Assembly (NCBI GenBank): GCA_035542775.1
Contig: DATKKX010000234.1
Span: forward strand, 1-22,524
Source: DATKKX01 sp035542775
GTDB lineage: Bacteria; Planctomycetota; Phycisphaerae; UBA1845; UTPLA1
Length of the DNA stretch: 22,524 nucleotides
Reading direction: 5' to 3'
The notes beneath the pieces are model-generated. The model was not told the DNA's origin. It was given only the letters and a program-made list of their open reading frames with translations, and did not search any database. Every line of letters begins with the position of its first letter. Within the stretch, counting starts at the first letter, position 1. Both the position numbers and the translations under genes were made by a program. Positions 7,303-13,706 of this stretch are shown here, in pieces.

Positions 7303-8958
7303 TCATTGCGAGGGCTTCCTCGACAGCTCTTCCGCCTCCTGGGGTCGTCCTGCTTGTCTCAGCCATGTCGCCAGTCGTTCACGGATATCGGCCGACTGAG
7401 GCTCAATTCGCAGGGCGGCACGGCCCTCTTCCACGGCCAAGTCGGGCCGGCCTTTGCGTGCGTACATGCGGCCGCGATTGCAGTGCCAGGCTGCCGCCCC
7501 GGGCGTTGGATAGCCGACAATGTCGATCGAGGCAATCGCGTAGATCGCGACGCCGATGGCCAGCCATGCCCCTGCCCGGCGGTAGTCCTTCGCCAGGACC
7601 ATTCGACCCAGGCGGACAAGACCAAAGCCTCCCAGGACGAACAAGAAGGGCAGCAGCGGCGTGCGATAAGAGGAGGCGTTGAAAAAGAGCCAGTACGAGG
7701 CAAAAAACGTTACGATGAACGCCAGAAGCAGAACCGCAGCCTCTTTTCGTTTTTCCGATTCCGCTGCCGGAGAACCGCCGGTTTGACGCTCACGGCGCAA
7801 GTCGATCGCCAGTCCGATGAGCCCGAACACGCCCAGGGCTGCGCCCAAAGTGAACCCTCCTGGAAGGTGACTTAGTGTCGCGGAGTATTCGCGCTCGCAC
7901 TCCATCACTTCGTTGAGCGATATCTCCTGCGGCCCCCAGAACAGCGCCGCCCGCTTCAACGAGAGTTGCAGAAACGCCCACGGATGCGTGCGGATGAAGT
8001 GCCCGGCCTGTCCGGCAAAATACGATGACGCATCCGAATAACTCATCGGGCGTCCTTGTTGAACGGACAAGCGGCGGACCAGTTCGGGATACAGGAAGCA
8101 CGTGGTGCTTACCCCCAGCTCCGGCAGAGCGCCGAGCTGGATGCCCGTGGCTTGCTCGTTGTTTCCGATGTAGAGGTTCAAGCCGGAGTTGGCGGAGATC
8201 AATATCGGCTCCCCGCTGACGGCGTAGTTCCGGATGGTCGTCGGCGCTACGGCGAGGATCACGCCGGCCGTCAACCCCGCGGCGGCCTTCAGATAGGTGG
8301 CGCGGCGCTCATGCCTCCGGCCCGCTACCCACCACATCCACGCCACCGCCACCGGGGCGAAGAGCAGCGGGTTCGGCTTCGTCACGCCCGCCAGCCCAAG
8401 CAGCAGGCCTGCCAGGAAGGCAAGGCCCAAGCCGCGCCGGTCAATCCACAACGAGGCGACATAGACGAAGGCCAGCAGGAGAAACGTCAGCAGGGTCACC
8501 TCCTGCATCTGCGCTTCGAAGTAAGTGAGTAGCCAGGATGCCGCTGTCAATGCCGAGGCCACAAGGCCCGCGCCGTCGCCGAACCATTTTCTCGCCAGCG
8601 CGAACGCCAGGAGGCAATTTTCCAGCCCCAGCAGCATCTGGACGATCCGCGGCGTCAGATAGCTCAACCCGAAAACCCGATACGCCGAGGCGAGGAAATA
8701 GGGATAGCCTGGCGGACGCAGATACGGTGTTACCCGAATCATGGGATCGGGCTCGCCTTTCGGCGGCGTCCAGTCATTCGTCACCAGGCCGCGGGCCCAG
8801 TAGTCGTTGAATGCCGCATCGATGATGGGTGTATCGAAGCCGGGTGAGTGCACGACTTCGCGCAAGTAACAGACCCGTAGGGCGAGTCCGCCAGCAAGGA
8901 TGGCAAGCAATATGCTTGTCGTCCAAGGGCTGTTGTGGTGCCGGGGCTCTTGAGCCAC
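7303..8958 (-). CDS. GT-C (family 39/ArnT-like) membrane glycosyltransferase with C-terminal TPR
   Basis: 551 aa from a GTG start with AAGGCGG upstream. TM1 is near residues 14-30; the first periplasmic loop holds acidic residues (DTPIIDAAFNDYW), the usual catalytic region of polyprenyl-phosphate-sugar-dependent GT-C enzymes. LRPPGYPYFLASAYRVFG is the typical RPPGYP segment of family-39-like proteins. About ten further hydrophobic helices follow to around residue 480. The last about 65 residues form one or two TPR-like units (WHCNRGRMYARKGRPDLAVEE; ERLATWLRQAGRPQEAEEL). It probably transfers a sugar from a lipid carrier at the outer face of the inner membrane; donor and acceptor are unknown. 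Same strand as its neighbours, but gaps of about 150 and 260 bp leave operon membership uncertain. Confidence 0.85.
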   Translation of the reverse strand: MAQEPRHHNSPWTTSILLAILAGGLALRVCYLREVVHSPGFDTPIIDAAFNDYWARGLVTNDWTPPKGEPDPMIRVTPYLRPPGYPYFLASAYRVFGLSYLTPRIVQMLLGLENCLLAFALARKWFGDGAGLVASALTAASWLLTYFEAQMQEVTLLTFLLLAFVYVASLWIDRRGLGLAFLAGLLLGLAGVTKPNPLLFAPVAVAWMWWVAGRRHERRATYLKAAAGLTAGVILAVAPTTIRNYAVSGEPILISANSGLNLYIGNNEQATGIQLGALPELGVSTTCFLYPELVRRLSVQQGRPMSYSDASSYFAGQAGHFIRTHPWAFLQLSLKRAALFWGPQEISLNEVMECEREYSATLSHLPGGFTLGAALGVFGLIGLAIDLRRERQTGGSPAAESEKRKEAAVLLLAFIVTFFASYWLFFNASSYRTPLLPFLFVLGGFGLVRLGRMVLAKDYRRAGAWLAIGVAIYAIASIDIVGYPTPGAAAWHCNRGRMYARKGRPDLAVEEGRAALRIEPQSADIRERLATWLRQAGRPQEAEELSRKPSQ

Positions 8959-9107
8959 TATTTGCCGCCTTCTCTGGTCCGCGCCGGGCGCCAGGTCATT
9001 ATCCGCGACGCCGCCCGCCCGTCTTCAGATGATATGTTTGACTGCCTGGATGGCGCCGGCAAGCCGGTTGGCAGTCAACGCTCCTGCCTTGCTGGGCCGG
9101 AGCTCGG

Positions 9108-9731
9108 TCAGGCCGCGGCTCCGTTTACTTCGACGACCTTCTGAGTGGTGAAGGTCTTGCCGGAGAGCAGGTCGGTGAAGTCCACGATGACGGTGATCGA
9201 TTTGTGTTCCACCCGTTTGGCGCCGGCGGACCAGGGGACCCTGATGGTGTAGTGGTACGTGAGCAGGCGGCCGTACCACAGCGGACGCAGGGCGGCGGCG
9301 TCCAGCGAGACTTCGCCGACGAGTTGCGCGCCCTCGGGCTTGGCCAGATCAAGCAGGCGCACGCGTACATTGCCGGTGGCCTTGATGGCGTCGCCATCGC
9401 GATCCAACAGCCTCAGATAAACCACCACGCCCTGATCGACGCCGGTGTGTTCGTCGTCATAGCCGTCGGAAAGCCGGTCGATCTCGATGCTGGCGACGTG
9501 GACGAGGTTGTCGAGGCTGCGTTCGTCCGTCAGCCCCTGAAGTTCCTGGATGCGTTTGGATTGCGCGGCCAGTTGTTCGTCCTTCTGGGCCAGGAGTCGG
9601 GCCTGCTCTTGGGTCTTGTCCTGCAACTGCTGGATCTGCGTGATGCGTGAATCGGGCTTGGTGCCGTTGCAGCCGGCGGCCACAATGCAGAGGGAAAGGA
9701 CAAGGACGGCGAGGATGGGGTTCGGTCGCAT
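9108..9731 (-). CDS. Predicted lipoprotein with N-terminal coiled coil, unknown function
   Basis: 207 aa. The start at 9731 is set by the signal peptide beginning MRPNPILAVLVLSLCIVAAGC; VAAGC is a lipobox with Cys21 as the lipidated residue. The frame extends upstream but that part is Arg-rich and implausible. Residues about 28-65 are Gln/Glu/Lys-rich with a heptad-like pattern (coiled coil), followed by a beta-rich globular domain (about 75-205: GVVVYLRLLDRDGD..., then alternating hydrophobic strands ending KVVEVNG). No catalytic motif is seen. It lies 207 bp downstream of clpP paralogue 1 on the same strand. Envelope-anchored protein of unknown function; the lipoprotein call is firm. Confidence 0.8.
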   Translation of the reverse strand: MRPNPILAVLVLSLCIVAAGCNGTKPDSRITQIQQLQDKTQEQARLLAQKDEQLAAQSKRIQELQGLTDERSLDNLVHVASIEIDRLSDGYDDEHTGVDQGVVVYLRLLDRDGDAIKATGNVRVRLLDLAKPEGAQLVGEVSLDAAALRPLWYGRLLTYHYTIRVPWSAGAKRVEHKSITVIVDFTDLLSGKTFTTQKVVEVNGAAA

Positions 9732-9938
9732 GATTGAGACTCGCAACTTGTGGGGTCCGCACAGCGGAACCCGCCATTCCTGGTACGTGCGGCGGGAACG
9801 AGAACGTGGGCCCGTTTCGCGCTTCTGATCCGGCGGTTTTCGTTCCGGCCATCGGCGCCCGGCATCGCCACGGGCCGGCGGAGCCATCCCCGGCCCCACG
9901 GCCGTTCTCGACGGCGTACGGGGCTTGCCACACCGCGC

Positions 9939-10574
9939 TTACTCGTTCGACGTCGGGGGGCGTTTCGGCATTTCCAATTGCCGCTCGAGGATCTTGTCGA
10001 CCAGGCCGTATTCCAGGGCCTCGGTCGGCGAGAGCCAGAGGTTGCGGTCGCAGTCTCGCTGTATCTTCTCCACGGCGGCGCCGGTGTGCTTGCCGATGAT
10101 GGCGTACAGCATCTCGCGAAGTCGCAGGATCTCCTGGGCCTCGATCGACAGGTCGGTCGCGGCCCCTTGGAGGACCCCGCCGATCATCGGCTGGTGCAGG
10201 AGGATCCGCGCGTGCGGCAGTGCGTATCGCTTGCCCTTGGTACCGCCGCATAACAAGACCGCACCCATGCTGGCGGAAAGGCCCACGCAGTACGTCGCCA
10301 CATTGCAGCGCAGGAACTGCATGGTGTCATATACCGCCATGCCCGCGGAAACGCTGCCGCCCGGCGAGTTGATGTAGAAGTGGATGTCCGTGTTGGGGTC
10401 CTCGTTGGACAGGAACAGCATCTGGGCGATGAGGACATTCGCGGACTCGTCTTCGACGGGTCCGCCGAGAAACACGATGCGGTCCTTGAGCAGCCGCGAG
10501 TAAATGTCGTACGCCCGCTCGCCGCGGCCCGTCTTCTCGATCACGAATGGAATCAACGCATTATTCTGGGCCAT
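9939..10574 (-). CDS. clpP: ATP-dependent Clp protease proteolytic subunit, paralogue 1 (Asn in triad)
   Basis: 211 aa, ATG start with AAGGAG 6 nt upstream. Strong match in length and order to ClpP: an axial-loop region LIPFVIEKTGRGERAYDIYS (residues 7-26) very like the canonical E. coli sequence, INSPGGSV, nucleophile Ser102 in SASMGA and His127 in LHQP. Aligned with E. coli ClpP (Ser111, His136, Asp185 of the precursor), the Asp position is Asn178: RDCDRNLW here, RDTERDRF in E. coli. The codon is AAC at 10043-10041. There is also a two-residue insertion after HQP (MIGGVLQGAATD against LGGYQGQATD). It is 35 nt downstream of clpP paralogue 2, so co-expressed; the two probably form a mixed barrel. 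No clpX follows. Confidence 0.95.
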   Translation of the reverse strand: MAQNNALIPFVIEKTGRGERAYDIYSRLLKDRIVFLGGPVEDESANVLIAQMLFLSNEDPNTDIHFYINSPGGSVSAGMAVYDTMQFLRCNVATYCVGLSASMGAVLLCGGTKGKRYALPHARILLHQPMIGGVLQGAATDLSIEAQEILRLREMLYAIIGKHTGAAVEKIQRDCDRNLWLSPTEALEYGLVDKILERQLEMPKRPPTSNE

Positions 10575-10609
10575 CAGCCACTCCTTAGCTGGGACGGTTC
10601 ATGCGATCG

Positions 10610-11269
10610 CTATTTCTTGCCTTCCTCGGCCTTCTTCTTGGCCTCCGCGTTCTCGAGGATCTCGTCCACGAGGCCCCACTGCACGGCCTCCTTGGGCTCG
10701 ATGAAGCGGTCTCGTTCGGTTTCTTCCTCGATCTTCGCCAGCGGCATGCCGGTGTGAAAGGCCAGGATTTCGTTCAGCCTTCGCTTGTCGCGGAGAATCT
10801 CCTCCGCCTGGATGCGAATGTCCTCTGCCTGGCCGGTCACGCCGCCCCACGGCTGGTGCAGCATGATCTTGCTGTTGGGTAGGGCGTAGCGTTTGCCCTT
10901 GGTGCCCGCGGTCAGGATCACCGCGCCTCCGCTGGCCGCCTGGCCGATCGAGTACGTGGCGATGTCGCAGGACAGGAACCGCATCGTGTCGTAAATGGCC
11001 AGAGTCTGATCCACCAGTCCGCCGGGGCAGTTGATGTACAGGTGGATGTCCTGGTCTCGCTTGACGCTCTGTAGATAGAGTAGCCTCATGATGACCAGGC
11101 TGGCGGTCCGCTCGTGGATCGGACCCGCCAGGAAGATGATCCTGTTTTCGAGGAGCATGTCCTCGATCGACATCTCACGGTATCGCTGATAGGGCGCCCC
11201 GCCCTGGGCGTATGTTGCCATCGCCAGGGGATGAAGGATGCTCCCATGCTGAAAACTGCTCTCGTCCAT
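10610..11269 (-). CDS. clpP: ATP-dependent Clp protease proteolytic subunit, paralogue 2
   Basis: 219 aa from the ATG at 11269, which has AAGGA 7 nt upstream; a TTG at 11287 in frame would add six residues but has no better signal. The triad is complete: Ser113 in QAASGGA (Met after Ser replaced by Gly), His138 in LHQP, Asp187 in ETERDRF. LYINCPGGLV and the handle WGGVTGQAEDI are typical. The N-terminal 40 residues (LHPLAMATYAQGGAPYQRYREM) do not match the canonical ClpX/ClpA-docking axial loop, and the C-terminus is a Lys/Glu tail. It lies between tig and clpP paralogue 1 in an apparent operon (85 bp after tig). Confidence 0.95.
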   Translation of the reverse strand: MDESSFQHGSILHPLAMATYAQGGAPYQRYREMSIEDMLLENRIIFLAGPIHERTASLVIMRLLYLQSVKRDQDIHLYINCPGGLVDQTLAIYDTMRFLSCDIATYSIGQAASGGAVILTAGTKGKRYALPNSKIMLHQPWGGVTGQAEDIRIQAEEILRDKRRLNEILAFHTGMPLAKIEEETERDRFIEPKEAVQWGLVDEILENAEAKKKAEEGKK

Positions 11270-11354
11270 AAGCGGTTCCTTGCTCAAAGCATTCTGTCGA
11301 TTCGCACCGCCGGCCAGGCTGTCGAGGCCGGACGGAATTCATCTCAGACGCCGG

Positions 11355-12983
11355 TCATTTCGGCGGAGGCGTTCTTCGAGGTCGTGCCTTCTTCTCGCCC
11401 TCATCTGCCTCCTTCGCTGCCTTGGCCTGCTTGGCCGGCTTGGCGGCCTTCTCGCTTTCCGCCGGTTTTGCGGCCTTCGGCTTCGCCGACTTCTTCTTCG
11501 CCGGCTTCTTTTCCACCTTGGCCTCGGTGATCTCGGCCGTCTCCAGGATCTTGTCGATGCACTTCTCGTCGCGGATCTCGAGGTACAACGACTCAATGCC
11601 GTTGTTCCTGGCCAGGTCGTCGCGCACCCGGTCAAAGCGGCGGTTATAGGCCCGGGCCATGGCCGCTATCTGCCCGTTGATCTCCTCTTCGGTGACTTCT
11701 ATTTCGAGTTTTTCGGCGATCTCCTCAAGGATGAAGTACAGCTTCAGCTCGGCGACGGCCTGCTCGCGGGCTCCGGTCCGCAACTTGTCCCCGTACTTCT
11801 CGACTTCCGCCTGCGGCACGCCGCGCCGCTGCAACTCGATCATCCTTCTCAGCACTACGCGCTCGGTCTGACGTGCTGACATGCCTTCCGGCAGGTCCAA
11901 CTGCGTCTTCTCCAGCAGATACTGCCGGACCTGCTCGCGCATGCTGCGCTTGATCTCGGAATCAAGCTCACCCTGCATCATCTCCCGCAGCCAGGCCCGA
12001 TATTCCTCCAGTGTGTCGAAGCCCTGGCTCTTGTAGTACCGCTCTTCCAGCGGCGGCATTTCCAGCCGCTTGATCTCATTGATCGTCAGGTCGAAAGTCG
12101 CCTTCTTTCCCCGCAGGTCAGCCACCTCATGATCGTCGGGCAACTCGCCCTCGATCTGCCGGGCATCGCCGATCTTGGCGCCTTCGAGCACCTCTCCCAG
12201 GTTCTCCAGCACCGCGCCCTCGAGCCGTTGCGGCCGGGCGGCGAGGCGGGCATTTTCCTCCGTCTTTACCACCTTGCCGTCGACCGTCATCTTCAGGTTG
12301 CAGATGACCAGGTCGTCCTCCTCGACTTCGCCATCCGTCACCGGTACCCAGTTCCCGCGCATGGCCCGCACGCGGTCGATGCGTGCGTCGATATCCTCAT
12401 CGGAGATCTTGATGTCGGGCTTCTCGACAGGCACGCCGTCCAGGGAGGGCAGCTCAAACTTCGGCTTCATCTCGACCTCGCACTTGAAGGTCAGATCACC
12501 CTGCTCGGGGAGCTTCATGTGCTGCAAGGCGGAGGCCATGTCCAGGAGTTGTTCTTTCTCTGCGGCGCCCTCTTCGCCTTTGGCCTTCTTGTCCTTGACC
12601 TTGACCCAGACCATGGGGTCGCCCAGGACTTTGAGGTCTTCCTTTTCGATCGCGGCCATGAAGGCATTCGGCACGATGCGAGTCTGGACCTGCTCGCCCA
12701 CTTCGGAGCCGAACCGCTTCTCGACCAGCCGCCGCGGGGCGCGGCCGCGCCGGAAGCCGGGTACCACGGCCTCGCTGATCAGCTCCTTGTAGTCTTTGTC
12801 CAACTCGAGATCGAGGCTCTCGCGCGGGACCGTCACCGTGATGGTCTTGCGGAGAACGCCGGCATCGGCGACCTCCACCTTGACGACTTTCTTGAGGGCC
12901 TCCTTGGGATCTTCGACGCCCTCGCCCTCTTCCGTCTCGGTTTCTTCGTCAGTTTGACTGGCGGCTACTTCGTCCTCTGCCAT
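11355..12983 (-). CDS. tig: Trigger factor, ribosome-associated chaperone/PPIase, with extended tail
   Basis: 542 aa, ATG start with AGGAG 7 nt upstream. An acidic N-terminal extension (1-28) precedes the ribosome-binding domain, whose signature VVPGFRRGRAP (73-83) contains the GFRxGxxP loop. A charged insert (about 131-150) lies late in that domain. The FKBP-like PPIase domain is about 215-310 (EDDLVICNLKM..., INEIKRLEMPPL). The helical C-terminal substrate-binding arms run about 311-485, and a low-complexity Lys/Ala/Pro tail covers about 488-542. Typical trigger factors are about 430-450 aa, so the excess is the head, insert and tail. The order tig-clpP is conserved in many bacteria. A promoter at 13186-13159 and a long hairpin leader precede it. 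Confidence 0.95.
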   Translation of the reverse strand: MAEDEVAASQTDEETETEEGEGVEDPKEALKKVVKVEVADAGVLRKTITVTVPRESLDLELDKDYKELISEAVVPGFRRGRAPRRLVEKRFGSEVGEQVQTRIVPNAFMAAIEKEDLKVLGDPMVWVKVKDKKAKGEEGAAEKEQLLDMASALQHMKLPEQGDLTFKCEVEMKPKFELPSLDGVPVEKPDIKISDEDIDARIDRVRAMRGNWVPVTDGEVEEDDLVICNLKMTVDGKVVKTEENARLAARPQRLEGAVLENLGEVLEGAKIGDARQIEGELPDDHEVADLRGKKATFDLTINEIKRLEMPPLEERYYKSQGFDTLEEYRAWLREMMQGELDSEIKRSMREQVRQYLLEKTQLDLPEGMSARQTERVVLRRMIELQRRGVPQAEVEKYGDKLRTGAREQAVAELKLYFILEEIAEKLEIEVTEEEINGQIAAMARAYNRRFDRVRDDLARNNGIESLYLEIRDEKCIDKILETAEITEAKVEKKPAKKKSAKPKAAKPAESEKAAKPAKQAKAAKEADEGEKKARPRRTPPPK

Positions 12984-13044
12984 TGCTCATCTCCTGTTGG
13001 TGGCGCCGGATGCGCTCGAAGCTATTGGACTGCCCGCTGCGCAC

Positions 13045-13128
13045 AAAAAAAGCCGGTCAGGCATTTGGAAGTCCCGACCGACCTACGCCGATCCTCGGAG
13101 CTTCGTCATCCGCGGCCAACGCCTGACC
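13045..13128 (-). terminator. Long hairpin plus T-tract in the tig leader (attenuator or small-RNA terminator)
   Basis: On the minus strand GGTCAGGC (13128-13121) pairs with GCCTGACC (13062-13055). After a small internal bulge TTGG (13119-13116) pairs with CCAA (13068-13065), 12 bp in all, enclosing 47 nt that contain a further CCGA/TCGG mini-hairpin. The stem is followed by GGC and seven T residues (13051-13045), as in a rho-independent terminator. It sits between the tig promoter and the tig start, so it is either a leader attenuator or the end of an approximately 105-nt small RNA. Structure read by eye, energy not computed. Confidence 0.5.
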
Positions 13129-13158
13129 TGTTCGGTCGATACCCCGCGGATGCGAGGG

Positions 13159-13186
13159 ATTGTAGTACTTATCGACAATTTGCCAA
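13159..13186 (-). promoter_or_regulatory. Predicted sigma70-type promoter upstream of tig
   Basis: Minus strand TTGGCA (13186-13181), 16-nt spacer, TACAAT (13164-13159); each hexamer is 5/6 to consensus and the DNA around is locally AT-rich. The expected start near 13152 gives about 170 nt of leader before tig, including the hairpin/T-tract. Confidence 0.55.
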
Positions 13187-13706
13187 GTCAATACCTGGCA
13201 AAAACGCCTTACCCGGTCCGCAGGGCTCCCCGGCGGCATCTGCCAAAGGCTGGCCTTGCCGAGGGCCGCGGTATGCAGGATGGCGGCCGGCGGATCGCGT
13301 TGTTCCGCCATGGGGTGCACACTTCTGCGATATTCGGCGGTTGGTCGAACCCCCAAGGCTCCGGCAAGCGAAAAATGCTGTTTTCGCAGCCCCAGGTACG
13401 GGAAACTTGATCGATTAATGGGTGTTCTCCCTGCGCTTTTCCGCGCTGCCATGGCGCCAGTGGCACGCGAAAGGACCCGGTGCGGCCTGCATCCCACTCA
13501 CCGCCGGGCTCTGGGGAAACCTGGCGCGGCGCGAGAAAACCAGCCCCCGGAGTATCATCCGCTGCCCCCCGCAGTGTAGAATGGTACCCAGCAGCGTAAC
13601 TCCTGCGTGAGGGATCGTCCGGCTGACTCGATGCAGCGCGATGCGACGCCAATCAAGCCGCGTCGTGTGCCGAGTATCATTGGCCATGTCTTTGGGAGGC
13701 GCGAAC
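13187..13706. other. Divergent intergenic region between the tig promoter and the M6 protease gene
   Basis: 520 bp without a supportable gene; short open frames on both strands lack ribosome-binding sites and protein-like composition. It contains two symmetric elements (listed separately) and a TATCAT at 13675-13680, 26 bp before the protease ATG, which might be a -10 element but has no recognisable -35. No tRNA, SRP RNA, RNase P or tmRNA signature was found. Confidence 0.5.
13368..13387. repeat. Perfect 7-bp inverted repeat (GCGAAAA / TTTTCGC, 6-nt loop)
   Basis: GCGAAAA at 13368-13374 and TTTTCGC at 13381-13387 form a perfect palindrome with a 6-nt centre in the divergent region. It could be an operator or a small hairpin. 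An imperfect palindrome TTGATCGATTAA (10 of 12 symmetric) follows 20 bp later at 13407-13418. Function unknown. Confidence 0.4.

Noticed and set aside
13341..13375. tRNA-like TTCGA segment on the minus strand in the divergent region
   Set aside because: The flanking bases do not form a T-stem and no acceptor, D or anticodon arm could be built.
12129..13418. 429-codon plus-strand frame antisense to tig
   Set aside because: Shadow of the trigger factor gene; the translation is low-complexity His/Leu/Asp-rich and runs on into the noncoding leader.
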